A DNA stretch of 64,000 bases, taken from Quercus robur (lineage: Eukaryota > Streptophyta > Magnoliopsida > Fagales > Fagaceae). The notes beneath the pieces are model-generated. The model was not told where the DNA came from and did no database searches. It worked only from the letters and a program-made list of their open reading frames with translations. The stretch lies in contig NC_065535.1 in the NCBI RefSeq assembly GCF_932294415.1, forward strand, positions 84,217,862 through 84,281,861, given 5' to 3'. Shown in pieces: positions 45,264-57,658 of this stretch; position 1 is the stretch's first letter, and every line of letters starts with the position of its first letter. The position numbers were made by a program, and so were the translations under genes.

Positions 45264-48200
45264 CATGTGGGGTTGGATGAGAAATGAGAATTACGAATTG
45301 GGTATTTTCAGTTTGGTTCAAATTTGTTACCTTTTCTTTGTTTTCTAATGTTTTTTGATTGATGGTCATTGTTTTGGGTTTTTCTTATTAGGGTTTGATT
45401 CGATTTGGTATTCTGTTTTATAAATTATGTTACTTGTTATTGAATTTTTGACATTTCATGGAAATTATTTTACTTTTTGTTTGTTTTTAATAATAAGAAA
45501 TAGTGTTTGGGGAATGGGAATTTCAGTGGATTGAAATTCCTTGCCTCTTTTTGACTTTTTTAATATGCGCCAATTAGCTCTAGCTCAAATGACATTTCCT
45601 TCAATTATAATATAATGAAATGGTGGCAATAGTTGATTCTGTAAATCTTTACTTTATTTTGTTCCTAATATGTTGGTTTTAATTTTGGATAGATGGACAT
45701 TTATTTTGCTGAATAATCCCCAAAATTTTCACCAAGCTTAGGCAAATGCTATGCCTCAATAATTTATGATAAAAATGTGGTAATTCATGTATTAAGGTAG
45801 CCAATAAAAGATTTTAGGATAGTCTTGAGAATGCAGTTAGCTCATTAAATGTGCTTTTGAAATTTGGAGGATGGGCATTACAACTTACAACTCTTGATGT
45901 AATATGGTGGTAGTTACTAACATTTATGGAGAACTATGATCATTATAGCTTCTTGAGAGAGCGCTTGAAGAATGTGGTGATGATCTTGATTCCGCTATCA
46001 GAAGTTTGAATGAGCTTCGTTTAGGATCTACTGGTGATAACTTGGGTTCTACTGCACCCAAATCTGATGCAATACCGGAAGCAAATGTTCAATCACAAGG
46101 TATGCTTACGAAATATTTTGAATCAGTTCTTTGAACTCAATCTTGATGTTTCTGGCTGTTTCTAACTTGCATTGGTTTGACAGATTTACTTGTTTCTTCT
46201 TTATGTGTGTGTCTGTGGAATCTTATTGTTTATGAATTATTTGCATGTGAAGGTTTGCTCTCTGTATGTTCAGTAATGCAAGGTCTAATAGTTTTCCTTT
46301 TCTGTAACTTCTTATAAACTGTATGAACATATATTACCATTGATAATATATTAATCTGAATCATGAAACAATGTTCAGAACAATTTTTTAAATATGTATT
46401 TTCTATTCTTCAAACACCACCACTATGACCTATATGACCATAAGAGGGTTATCCTTTATTGGATTGTCTGATCATTGCCTGAGTTTGAGTACCTTATGTT
46501 TGCCTGTCTCTCTCTCTCTCTCTCTCTCTCTTACCCATTTTGTACCTTAGAATTCTGATATATGGCAATAATTCTCATGTGATCTTAATTATTGATTCTG
46601 ATTTGATGATCCCTTAAGAATTTTAATTCAATCTTTAGCTGTTCATTTTTTCCCCCCATTTCTGTGTTCTCTGTCTCCCCTTTTATCTAATGACACATAT
46701 TGGCACATGGGCTTCTCACATGCCTTTTATGTTGATGATGTGATTACTCATGGCAGATTAAACTGGAATATAGGTGTATTAAATCTCTGGGAGAGTTTAT
46801 CAGTCCTGTAGCTTTGGTTGGTCGGTCAATGTGAAGACATTGTCTTCTCCATTGTATTGATGAGCCACTTTCTTCATTCAAATTTACAAATAGTCTACCT
46901 GGGTTTAGGCATTAGACTACATTTGACCTCTCTTTATAGTTTTTAATGTAAACTTTGCTTTGGACCTTGAAACATTGCTTGACTGCTTTTTGGAGGAAGA
47001 AATTGAGTATGTTTGTTGACTGCTAACAAATAGAGATCAATTTAGAGATTTATCAGAAAGAGAGTTGGTACTTGAGACATAGCCAAGGCTACTATTTAAG
47101 AGAGAGAGAGAGAAAGAGTCCATAACATTGCCGTCAGCTGCCACATCTTGGTTCAGGAATTTTAATCCAATTCAGAGTTCAAACCTTGACTTTGGTCAAA
47201 ATTTCAGTTCCATAAAAAGTAAAATTTTAGGCTAAAACCTTAGGTAATTTAACGGCACATGATGGTAATGGTAAGACGTGTTTATTTGCACTGACAATGG
47301 AAACCATCTTTTCATCTCTACAAGTTGCAAAGCTACTTCTTGACTTTGACTTGATCCATTGGCATGTGGAAAGGAATCATCTGAAGGGAATCCATTAACA
47401 ATACTGAATCAAGTTGGTGCCAATAACATGTCAAGGGAATTGGTATGTTAGGTGCTAATGGATCGAGTACCCTTTGACCCCCTGACTGAATCTTATTGGC
47501 AATTACTCATTGCTTAAAAGCAGCTTTTGACCCCAACTTGATTCTTCTTACGTAAGGGAATCAACATAGCAAAAGGGTTATGAACACTGATTTTTTGAAA
47601 GGATATCCTCACCCATCATGCTTTTGAAAATTTGAACCAAACTCAGAAGAAACGAGTTTCTTTGAAAATGGATGGTGCTTTTATGAAGTGCCAGATGTTG
47701 CAGGTGAGGAGAATAATCCATGCTATTGTTTCAGATTTTATCTGAGATTTTGTAAACTAATAGAGAACGAGTTCAAGCAATTTATGACTGAAAAGGTGAA
47801 TGTGAAGTCAGGGGGTATAGCTTACATAATGTTATGTCTCTTTTTGCTTTGCAACTATTCCTTCTAAAATTTAACAGAATTTAGTGCAACTTGTTTAATG
47901 TGCTTCATTGCTGAGTAAATTTTTTAAAGAATACAAGACAATTGTCATAATTATTGGTGTCAACTATATGCTGCCCCCCAACCCCCCCCCCCCCCCCCCC
48001 AAAAAAAACCCCCCAACCTTTGATTTTCTAAGTTTTGGGCCATTGCAACCATTTCTAATTGGTGGTGGACTTCTTCATGGGATGGGTGCGATATTTTGTT
48101 TCAGGTGTAGTGACAGATAATGGAGAGGTCACACCTTGTGAGGAGCAATCAGCTCCACAGAACCCTCCCATGGATGGTAATGACTGGGTGGAGCTCTTCG

Positions 48201-49054
48201 TTAGAGAAATGATGAGTTCCTCCAATGTAGATGATGCTAGAGCTCGTGCTTCAAGAGTGCTTGAGGTTTTGGAGAGATCCATCTGTGCACGTGCAAGCAC
48301 TGAGGCCACCCAAAGCTTTCACCAGGTTGTTTATTTTACTGTCATTTCTGTTACTGTTATTGTGGTTTCTACAATTATGCAGAATGTAATCATAAATTCC
48401 CATATTGTTCTTTCCTTTTTATTTTTATTTTCTTTGGTGGATGCGATATTTTCTTTGGACAATTTAAATCTAATAATATCATGTTTCCTTTTAAGGCTTT
48501 GTTTACTTATTGTGGGTTGCTCTATTGTAGGAAAACATGATGCTGAAGGAACAAGTAGAAGCACTTATTCAGGAAAATTCAATTCTCAAGCGAGCAGTGT
48601 CTATCCAACATGAACGTCAGAAAGAGTCTGAAGAAAGAAACCAGGAGTTGCAACATCTGAAGCAACTGGTATCCCAGTACCAGGATCAGCTGAGAACATT
48701 AGAGGTTTGACTCACAGACCCCATAATTTCTTGACTCTGTATATGATCTCATGTTCCATGTCAGCGGCAGAGTGTTCTGAGGCTATGCTGTTTGGCATTT
48801 GAAAGAAAATGTTAACAAAAATTGTGCATTTAGTCTTCTTGGCATAGTCATTTTGATTGGATCTTTGCTTCTTTACAGTCATTGCACGATTGAACCATAT
48901 TCCTGCTGTTGTTTTCTATATTTTCTTTAGTCTGATGATTATTGTTTGATTTGTGATGCACTACCAGGTGAACAATTATGCATTGACAATGCATCTAAAA
49001 CAGGCTCAGCAAAGCAACTCCATCCCAGGGCGTTTCCACCCTGACGTCTTCTAG
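45001..49054 (+). CDS. CUE domain-containing protein
   Basis: Five exons: 45001-45204, 45949-46099, 48105-48325, 48531-48704, 48968-49054. GT-AG introns, frame closed, 278 aa. A Ser/Thr/Pro-rich N-tail is followed by a CUE ubiquitin-binding domain at about 52-96 (FDLIHHLTTIFPHMDHK, then LLERALEECGDDLDSAIRSL). It has the FP and LL motifs that contact ubiquitin. A linker follows, with WVELFVREMMSSSNVDDARA, then a coiled coil from about 193 to 265 (LKEQVEALIQENSILKRAV). The protein ends GRFHPDVF. It matches plant 'ubiquitin system component Cue' proteins such as Arabidopsis At5g32440 and At1g80040, whose exact role is little known. Nuclear or cytosolic location is likely, as no signal or membrane segment is seen. 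Intron 2 (2 kb) carries CT, GA and poly(C) tracts. Confidence 0.9.
47982..48008 (+). repeat. poly(C)-poly(A) tract in intron 2 of the CUE gene
   Basis: CCCCCCAA, then about 18 C, then 8 A, then more C. It lies about 100 bp before exon 3. Confidence 0.85.
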
Positions 49055-51377
49055 TGGTTCTTGGATATGTTAATTTGACCTGGTGGGTGCTTTCGACTGC
49101 TGTGAAAAAGGTAGTGCTATTTATCTGTAGGCACTACAAATGGTATCTGATGTCCCAATTGCTTTGTGGGGGGTTTTGCCCTCTTTGTCAAATGGTAGGC
49201 AGTGATGAAAGACACATTTACTTTCATTTGAATACATCATTAAGGGTCACTTCTCTTTATTGTTTGTGTCCTCGATTTGAATTGAAATCGTTACACATCA
49301 TAGATGTTTGTAGGTATATGCGTTAAGAGATCAAATAAATATATTGTAGCACTATACCTTGATAAAAAGATTAGTGGTGCTTAAATTATCTCTAATATTT
49401 TTCTCTCTGGTTCACACTTCTGGTTCGTCTGTTGATAAAGTAATGCTATTGTGAGAAGCTTTTTCCGCATAGAACGTTCTCAAACCGTTTCTCCAACCTT
49501 GATTTTGAATACAGATTAATTGTATAACAAATGTTATACGGAATTGTTTTTTTAATATGAAAGTGTAAAAATACCCGCTAGTTGATACAAAATACGAGAA
49601 TACATGACTTTAAATACTCATCTTTAAAATGTGACTTCAAGTAAAATCCCATCTTGAAGATGGGATGTCATGTTGGCAATTTCACATGGCGGTGTCACAC
49701 AGCGGTGTTTGTCCATTAAGGCAAGTTGAAATCACACCTTAAAAGATACTATTTCAAAAAAAGAAAAAAGAAAAAGGTTTTGTTTTGTTTTATTGTGTGT
49801 TGGATCATTGATAGTTAAGGTGAGAGATTTGAACATTGGAATGTGCTAATTAGTTGAGTTACAAGGTTCTTTTAAGGTGATATTTCTTTTAATCAAGACT
49901 AAATAGTTGTATTCATAGGAGCGTCTAATTTGTGGGAGTTCAAATACCTGCATCTTCAAAATGCAATTTTAAGTGATATGAGTTTGTGTTGTCAAGAATA
50001 TTTTAGCTGAAGTGGTAACTCATGGTGTTTCCAATTAAAATGTTCATAGTTCAAATATTTTATTCTTCAGTATAACTGTCGAATTATTAAAAAGGAAAAA
50101 ATAAAAATAATATGAGTTCAAGCAGTTTTTAACTGTTGAAAAGTGAACATCATAAAACCGCAAGTTAAAAACGCAGTGAAAATTCGTCTTGAACATAAAC
50201 CAAAAGAGGAGTTAGAAACTTAGTGATTGAGTAACCCTCGAATCCACGTTCATTTTAATAAATTGTGAAATACAGATAGAATTGATTGCATACACTGGAG
50301 TACGTAATCATCGTGATGAGGGATTCTAAACACAAGGCCCCATATTATTCCAATTAAGCTAAAGGTTTCGGTTCTTTTCTTTTGGGATCTAGTTCACACC
50401 CAAAGAGCACGCCTGCCAATTCTGTAATTGGCATTGTTAGGAATTCTCTTTACGCACATGCAAGGTTCTCCTTTGCACTTTTCTCTGATTACTTCCTTAA
50501 GGAGGGAATGGCTTTAAGATGGATAGCATAATTTAGCTATGCTTGGATATAGAAACAGATAATTCTGCTTGATGCAATGAACAAATTATTCATGTCTTCA
50601 TGAATAATCATGGTTCTTTGCACCATATGGATTAATGATTGGATTGACTTAAAAAGATTAGCAAGGTTTGGGCATGCAGGGACCCAATTTATGGACAAAA
50701 GCAAAAGGTTATGTTTATTTGGAATTGACACTTTTGCTTGCATTTCTTTTCATATCCTTTTGACATGGTTTTTTACATGACTGTTGTATTTATTTATTTT
50801 ATTGAAATCAGTGATTATTTATAAAATGTTTATTTAGTTAACTATTAATCTAAAAGTATATTTACATAGAATATTATGCTTTTTAAAATAAATTATTTTT
50901 CTTATTTTTTCTAAATAAAATCCATAAAAATTAGTACTCACCACAAAGGAAGATCTCATTAATTTCCAAACAAATTGAAATTAAGAGCATCTTTACATAT
51001 TTGTTCGTGCCCATATACATATTTTTTAATTGGTCACCAATGTAACAAGTCAAAAAGACAAAACCTTGCCAATGGGTTGTTTAGTTTCGGGTTATACTTC
51101 GACAATAAGTATAGATGCACACCAAAATTAGAATAATTTTCACACTTATTTAAGTTGACAAATTGTTATCTAAGCTGGCAAGTTGTTAATAATAAATATT
51201 AAAGTAATGTTAATAATTAGCTCATATGAAAATTAATAATAACATGTCAACTTAGCAAATATAAAATTTATTGTGTATGTATCATTACTCATACTTTAAA
51301 TGAAAAATGTTATTATATAGTATATATTATTAATTCACACCCTCTTACACACACGCATATAAAAATGAATTGAAGTC
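49055..51377. other. 3' UTR and intergenic region
   Basis: The first few hundred bases are the probable 3' UTR of the CUE gene. The rest is AT-rich with one SINE copy (49780-49876). No other gene seen. Confidence 0.5.
49780..49876 (-). mobile_element. SINE copy, GAGCCTT family, inverted
   Basis: On the minus strand the stretch reads GAACCTTGTAACTCAACTAA, then ATGTTCAAATCTCTCACC (B box), then an A-rich region with CAAAACAAAACAAAACC. It matches the copies at 4696 and 5226. Confidence 0.5.
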
Positions 51378-51430
51378 ATGACTAAGCACTAACTTTTTTT
51401 TTCTTTGGCTGAATGACTAAGCACTCACTT
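51378..51430 (-). repeat. tail-only retroposon insert with 18-bp target duplication
   Basis: ATGACTAAGCACTAACTT (51378-51395) and ATGACTAAGCACTCACTT (51413-51430) flank TTTTTTTCTTTGGCTGA. One mismatch. Confidence 0.6.
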
Positions 51431-51936
51431 TGAATACTCTAAACATTGATTTCAGATATTTTTGTATGGGTAAGAGTGGGTGAAATGTGAATTGGTGAGC
51501 ATATAATAAACACCGCGGTATTGAGTCTATTGACCAAACAGCTTACGAAGAGTCAAATATCATATGTACATAGGACAAACAAGGGCCACAGATCCGGACC
51601 AGTCCTTAAAAACCAAACAAAAGGGAAAAAAGAAATTACATACTCGAAGCTCTAATTCTAAATAGTAAATACACACAGACTTTCTTTTCCATGTGAGGTT
51701 GATCGATGAACTTCTTATATAGAAATTGTTCGAAGGATGAAATGAAACACCTAGCTACTTCGTTGTAATACCAATAATATATGCTTTCATAGTCTGTTGC
51801 TTAGAGCTTTGAAGCATAGAATAGAATATATATGTAGTGAGGAATACTGTTCCATTGTTGTTTTTCCGCTTTCTGCTAATTATATTTATGTGTGTGCATG
51901 TGTAATTAGAGAGATCGAGAGCTTACATAGAGAGAA

Positions 51937-52483
51937 TTAGGTGCCAAAGAGAAGGGTTCCTCCACCTTTCATCATGCTCTTAAACTCAACAAAATTAACC
52001 ATACCATCCCCATCCATATCCACTTTCCTTATCATCTCGTTGCAATCCTCAATCTTCTTTCCTTCCTTTAACCCCAAAGAGCACAAAACCGAGCCCAACT
52101 CCTCCACGCTAATTAACCCATCTCTATCTTTATCAAACACATCAAAAGCCTCCTTCAAATCCTCCTCTACTCCTTCCTTTCCTACACCTTCTTTCCCATC
52201 TCCTTCGCTCGCTCCCTCTTGACCAACCATGGCTTCACACAACACACAAAACTCATCAAACTCAATCAACCCGTTTCCATTAGCATCCACTTTCAAAACC
52301 ATTTCTTCAACCTCTTTCTCTGTCACAAATATCCTGATGTTCTTCAATGACTCTCTCAGCTCTTGCTTTGTTATGAATCCATCACCGTTCTTGTCAAAGG
52401 TGGAAAAGACTTTCTTGAGCTCAGCCTTATTGTGGGAAGTCTTCTCTTTGTGAGAAACTTGTTGGGGTGTGTGAGAAATAGCT

Positions 52484-52515
<32 letters not shown>

Positions 52516-52638
52516 TTTGATGGGTGAAAAATACTGTTGCACCCATGCAAGAAACTTCTTGCTAGGAAAATGAAAGAATATATTTAAGAAGCCAGCAAGA
52601 AATAGAACTGCTAATAACAGCACTGTTATTAGCACCAT
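51937..52638 (-). CDS. calmodulin-like protein with N-terminal membrane segment (CML3/5/7 type)
   Basis: An intronless gene of 233 aa; ATG at 52638, TAA at 51937. The N-terminus VLITVLLLAVLFLAGFLNIF is a hydrophobic segment (signal anchor), followed by a run of 11 serines at 42-52 written by TCT/TCA-type codons in a microsatellite. Four EF-hands follow: loops at 82-93 (DKNGDGFITKQE), 118-129 (DANGNGLIEFDE), 169-180 (DKDRDGLISVEE) and 207-218 (DMDGDGMVNFVE). All have acidic residues at positions 1 and 12, so four calcium sites are expected. It is a calcium sensor with no enzyme activity. Arabidopsis CML4/CML5 carry a similar hydrophobic leader and sit on endomembranes, which suggests the same here. 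The gene stands alone, with a TATA-like site about 215 bp upstream. Confidence 0.93.
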
Positions 52639-52852
52639 TTCTGTTCCCAAATACAATCAAAAGAAGAAATTCAGAAAAGGTTAAGGACGAAGAGGAAGAC
52701 TGGAAAATATCATATAGAGAAGTTTGTTTGATTATGACTTTGTTCTGTTGTGTTGAAAAAGCTTGGTTGAGTATTGAAGTGAAGACGCGGTGTTTGGTGG
52801 TACCTTCTGATCCCCACAAACCGCGTGAACCGTAGTAACTGTAAAGTTGTCA

Positions 52853-52863
52853 CATATATAAAT
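52853..52863 (-). promoter_or_regulatory. TATA-like site of the CML gene
   Basis: On the minus strand CATATTTATATATGTGAC lies about 215 bp before the ATG at 52638. Plausible, but AT-rich surroundings make chance likely. Confidence 0.35.
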
Positions 52864-53662
52864 ATGTTTGGTGACACATGGTGGCATTGATGGAATCATG
52901 GAATGTTGTACCGTTGGATTAAACAAAGGCAATTGACAATTCTATATATACAACAGTACAGAGAATACGCCACTCTAATTAAATAATGAGGTTGGCTAAA
53001 TTCATTTGCTTAAAGGTAGATGAAAGTGGCTTTAAGCTAATTCTTTTTGTTGGCTAATACTTTTATTTAAAATTATTTTTATCTCACATTAAAAAAAAAA
53101 AAAAAAAAAGCTAGCCAAACTCGTGTTTGGATTTATTTTTTTTTCCGTAGTTTATTATTTTATTGATTTATGTACACTTTTTTAAAATTTCATTTTTCTT
53201 TAAATAAAACTATAATTTTATCTATTTTCAATATGTCAATAAAAAATTAATATAAATATGCATTTTTTTAATAATAAAAGCAACAGTAATCCAACACACT
53301 AAAGTTGATTTTTGCCCTAATTTAATCAAGATGCTCCAAAATGTATTTATCACAAAAATCACTCGCAACTATTAGAAAAATGATATTATATATTAATGAA
53401 TATCTTAAAGGCACATGTTAAAAATTAACAAATACTTAATTATGAGCCAAAATGCATATTTATAAATAGAAAAAAAAAAAAACTTGTTAATGATTTATTG
53501 GCTAGTACATACGAATTTACTGTAGTTATGTGTGGTTTTTTTAGATATTTGCGCACAATTTCACTTTATTTTTTTTTTTAAATGAATAAACATATTATTT
53601 AATATAGGCCATCCATTAACAAAAGCCTTCGAAAAAAATTTTGAATTAATAAAAAAATAAAG

Positions 53663-53702
<40 letters not shown>

Positions 53703-53749
53703 CTGTAAAAGTGCCTATTGGAAACCTTACATATATATATATGAAAGAG
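52864..53749. other. AT-rich spacer
   Basis: No gene seen. Contains A/T runs and a long T run at 53668-53702 flanked by AAAGTGCC (53659-53666 and 53708-53715), another possible tail-only insert with an 8-bp duplication. Confidence 0.5.
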
Positions 53750-53921
53750 AAATGCTAATGAATGTTTTTAGGGTATTAGTTAATAATCCATTTAAAGAAA
53801 GTTTTTATGGGAAAAAAAAAATTAATGTTTTGACAACTTTTTTCCTTCCCAATAAAAGTAGTGTCAAAACTTTCTTAAAATAAATTATTAACTAATGCCC
53901 TAAGGGCACTCTTTAGCATAA
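53750..53921. mobile_element. MITE with inverted ends of about 55 bp
   Basis: The left arm ATGCTAATGAATGTTTTTAG and the right arm in reverse, ATGCTAAAGAGTGCCCTTAG, are alike. Both continue into GGSATTAGTTAATAATYYAT and AAGAAAGTTTT. Only about 60 bp separates the arms, so the unit could fold into a hairpin. Superfamily unclear. Confidence 0.6.
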
Positions 53922-54645
53922 CCCTATTTGAAATGGTAATTTCCAACAAAAATTATTTTTGGCTCATCTTGTGGCGTGTGTAATGGAGCATGGAGGATCT
54001 TAGTTGGATGATACATTCATGCACTCATTGTTTGACATCATACTTGTTAGTATTTAGTACTTTGTGTCCTCGTGGAAGGAACAAAATGATGTTTATGTTT
54101 CACCGTCCCACCATTGCACAATGTTAAACCCAACCAAGTTGCACTTTACGACAACCCCACATACTTCATATATGATTGTCTAGTATTAATTCCAAATGAA
54201 AAATGTTGAGCCATTCATAGCCCTTGGATCTTTCTATTAAAAATTCGTGGAGTGAGATAGTGGTTGATGACTTTATGTGGACTAAAAACTTTAAAGTTGG
54301 GTGAGGAGGAGATTATGGATTTCTATAGGCCTTCCATTCCATATCCATAGAGAGCTACCGATTTAATTGAATTGAGCCTTGAGATGGAAACTTTTTTTTT
54401 TTTTTCTTTTTTTGAGAAAGTTGATATGGAAACTTACTAAACGATAACTTTTAAATTCAGAGAAACTCTAGAATTAAAAATGGGCAATTTTGAGCCAAAT
54501 CCTATTTTACGAAAACAAATAAGGATTAAGAAGAAAGCAAGAATAAAAATGATAAGTGCAGAGACTTAATGGAAACTGTTCTAACAAGTAGAGCTATGTT
54601 TTGGGAATATGGAAATTTCCAGTACTTTTATTGATGTGATAAAAG
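53922..54645. other. AT-rich spacer with one tail-only insert
   Basis: No gene or RNA recognised apart from the insert at 54381-54435. Confidence 0.5.
54381..54435 (-). repeat. tail-only retroposon insert with 13-bp target duplication
   Basis: GAGATGGAAACTT (54381-54393) and GATATGGAAACTT (54423-54435) flank a T-rich run ending GAGAAAGTT. One mismatch. The TTTCTC-A(n) tail matches the inserts at 5086 and 5187. Confidence 0.6.
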
Positions 54646-54817
54646 TCTTTTTTTTTTTTTTTTTTAAAGAGAGTTTCAACCTATGACGTCTACTCCTGAT
54701 AATAATTCTTTATCATTAGACCAAGACACCAATCAGTTTTTGGTATAGGCGGGGATTGAACCCAGATCTCTTATACAATCATCAAAGACTTTACCAGTTG
54801 AACTAACTGAAACCCAC
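54646..54817 (-). mobile_element. Au-like SINE
   Basis: About 170 bp on the minus strand. The head is GTTTCAGTTAGTTCAACTGG (A box), then AGATCTGGGTTCAATCCCCG (B box), then GATTGGTGTCTTGGTCTAAT, a 3' part ending TTGAAACTCTC and a poly(A) tail (T run at 54647-54665). This matches the Au SINE of many angiosperms as I remember it. A shared AGTCTT on both flanks may be the target duplication. Confidence 0.7.
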
Positions 54818-55928
54818 AACATAGTCTTGATTGTAATTGCCTAGGAAAGTTTCATAACAAACGACAATGAAGAATGGGAAGCATTTTTTTTCATGGTTGT
54901 TTCTTATTGGACTTCCCTATAATTGGAGCAAAAAATTCTTGCTAAAGTGCCGTGGTTAATGCGGCACCCGAGTTAATTTCACAGCATCAGATGCCTTTTG
55001 GCCACAACATCATGGAAATGCCCATGAGAATCTGAATCTTTCTGTTTCACTCGCTTGTGTGTTCTTCACAACTTCTTCATTTTAGAAATTGCAAGATTTG
55101 TCAGTGTCGTAACTTACGGGCCATAATAATACAGAGTACTCTTTTGCCAATCAGCAAGAGCCGTAAGAATAAATTCTTTTTGGAAAAAAAAAACACGTCA
55201 AGAGAAGAGAATGATGCCATTTTTTCATCTTTAATTTTAGAAAGATAAAGTTAAGGCTGCTCATTGAGGGAGTGCCAGATATTTTTCTAATTTGTCTAGG
55301 CAAGGGCCCAAAGAAAAACATTCATGCAGAAGACAAGATTTTAAAAAAAAAAGAAAAAGAAAAAGGTGGTACAAACTCCTATCTATAGCGTATCATAGTA
55401 ATCCACATCTATTGAGGAACAAATAGTAAGCAAGTCAACAAGCCACAACGTGGAGGTTCTTCTTTAAAAGGGTTCAGTCATAGCTCGATTTTAAGACGTT
55501 AATCCCAACCCAAATCATACGTGAGTACTCATTAATCATTGATCCCTAATCCTTGGTATTAGTTACTAAGTTCATTAATTTTTTGAAGGTAAATAGTGGG
55601 AGGGAGGGGGACATGGGGCGGTTTGAACCATATACATAGAATACTGTAGTATTTACCAAACCTTGACATGACTAACGTTAATGCTTATTTCATTTTTTTG
55701 TTACTAACTTGCAAGTAATTATTGTGTATTTTTGGAGTATGGTGACATTGTGCTCACTCTTCTTACAATTATGACGAGTTTTATTAATTAAATTTATGGT
55801 ATGGTTTACTACGAATATAAAATGAGGAAACATAGGAGCATCTAATAATTCTTCCTAATTTACTAAATGTATGTTTGGATATAAGTTAATAATAATAATA
55901 ATAATAATGGAAGGTATGTGATTTACTT
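54818..55928. other. intergenic region
   Basis: No gene seen. An (AAT)n run lies just before the LINE at about 55887-55907. Confidence 0.5.
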
Positions 55929-57186
55929 TCAGATTTTAGTTGGGATTGGGGGCGGATTCCTTTTGATCTCCCTGTCAAGGTAAAGGCCATAATCCAAGCC
56001 ATTCCCATTCCTATCACGAGTAGAGGTCAAGATAGGCTTGCTTGGTCAGGTAATCCAAGGGGCACTTTCGATCTTCGGAGTGCCTATTCAATTGCCACGG
56101 CTGATGTAGATACTCCTCTGTTCAGTTCTGGGTGGATTTGGAAGCTTGAAACGCTGCCTAAGATTAAAACTTTCCTTTGGATGTGCCAACATAATAGCAT
56201 AGGTGTTAGGAGTTGCCTTGCTAAGAGAGGGGTGACAATTGAAGACTTATGTCCAATCTGCCAAAGGGTTCTGGAATCAATTATTCATGCCACTAGAGAT
56301 TGTGAGTGGGTTAAGGAAATCTGGATGCAGCTTGGTGTGAGTGCTTCTAACCGGGATTTTTGGATGAGTAATCTTCAAGACTGGATTAACCTTAATGGGA
56401 GAACCAATTGCAGCTGTGCCCAAGAGAAACCCCCTTGGAAAATTACTTTTTCTTTTGCTATGTGGTGCTTATGGAAAAACCGGAACATGGTTGTCTTTCA
56501 TGGGAAAAGGGTGAACCAAAATCTGCCTAAGGAGATAATGGACCAAGTATTAGAGTTTATCTACTGTGTGCAGTCCCCCAGGAGTCCAAATCACAAAATC
56601 AGTAGAAATCTTCGCTGGGAAAGGCCTCCAACGGGCTGGAAGAAGCTTAATACAGATGGATCTTGCTTGGGAGGGTTGGATAGAGCTGGATGTGGTGGCC
56701 TAGTAAGGGATGAACATGGAGAATGGGTTGCGGGCTTTACAAGACACATTGGCTCTACGAGTAGCTTCATAGCTGAATTATAGGGGCTGAGAGAGGGTCT
56801 TTTACTGTGCTGTAATTTAAACATTGAATCCCTTATGGTTGAATTGGATGCTCAAGCTGTGGTGGATGTATTGAAGAACAATGCCTGTGAAAATAATGTT
56901 GTTTCTCCCATTTTTGTTGACTGTAGACTCTTGGCAGCTCGGTTTCATCAGATTCAGTTTAATCATTGTTATCGTCAAGTTAACTGTTGTGCGGATTTGC
57001 TTGCTAAAATGGGTGTTGCTCAAGAGCTTGATTTTATTTCCTTTGTAAGTCCACCTGTGGACATTTGCAATGCCTTTGAGGATGACTTGAATGGTGTTTA
57101 TTGTAATAGCATGTGTTCTGTTTCTGCTGTAAGTGTTTAGTTTTGTTTAATATAACGTCTATTTACCAAAAAAAAAAAAAAAAAAA
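55929..57186 (+). mobile_element. 5'-truncated L1-type LINE with RNase H domain
   Basis: One reading frame runs from about 55932 to the TAG at 57138, broken only by a TAG at 56781 that probably replaced a Trp codon. In order it has the end of the reverse-transcriptase region (GRIPFDLPVKVKAI, RGTFDLRSAYSIA), a zf-RVT zinc module (LCPICQRVLESIIHATRDC) and an RNase H domain with catalytic acids in NTDGSC, FIAEL, VELDAQAVVD and CCADLLAK. A short 3' UTR and about 19 A (57168-57186) close it. The first half of ORF2 and all of ORF1 are missing, as in normal 5' truncation. The nearly open frame indicates a fairly young copy. Confidence 0.88.
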
Positions 57187-57465
57187 GATAGCAGTTTGTT
57201 GAGTGGAGCCACATAATGAAAGACATTCAGTATTTTGGCTCTTGTATTTCAAAATAAATTACTCTCATCTGCGTAGACAGTGTAATACTGTAGTTCATTC
57301 TTTAACTAAAAGGGCAGTTTCTTAATCTCAAATGCAAGTTTGGATAGAGGATTTATTACTAGATATTTTTCATGTACTCAGGCTGACTTAACTGGCCTTC
57401 CTAATTAATAAAAAGTTTCGATCTTCTTCTAAAAAAAGAAAAAGAAAAAGAAAAAGAAAATAGCA
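57187..57465 (+). mobile_element. older LINE 3' end (RNase H tail)
   Basis: Right behind the first LINE's poly(A), the + strand encodes NTVVHSLTKRAV, a stop codon and SQMQVWIEDLLLDIFHVL. This is the conserved end of a plant LINE RNase H region (N-x-x-H-x-L-A-K-R-A motif, then W-x-E-D). Two stops are seen. It ends in an AAAAAG-type tail near 57430-57465. It is more decayed than its neighbour. Confidence 0.6.
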
Positions 57466-57658
57466 TATAATATGTGCCAAATAGCTACTGAAAGGATGGT
57501 CAATTTTGGATCAGGGCATATATATAATTTTTCAACGGAAATTTGACTAGTTGTGGCCGCCCTTGTTGTCTTCTTCCAAGTTCCAACCACTATGCCATAT
57601 ATTTAAATTATATTGTAACCCAAATAGCTAGCTTTTCTCTCCAATGTGGTGTGGGAAA

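Noticed and set aside
52229-52453. Plus-strand open frames over the calmodulin-like gene
   Set aside because: They overlap four intact EF-hands on the minus strand, so they are shadow frames.
54721-54817. tRNA gene suggested by A and B boxes
   Set aside because: The anticodon arm and acceptor stem do not fold as a tRNA, and the 3' part and A tail are those of an Au-like SINE.
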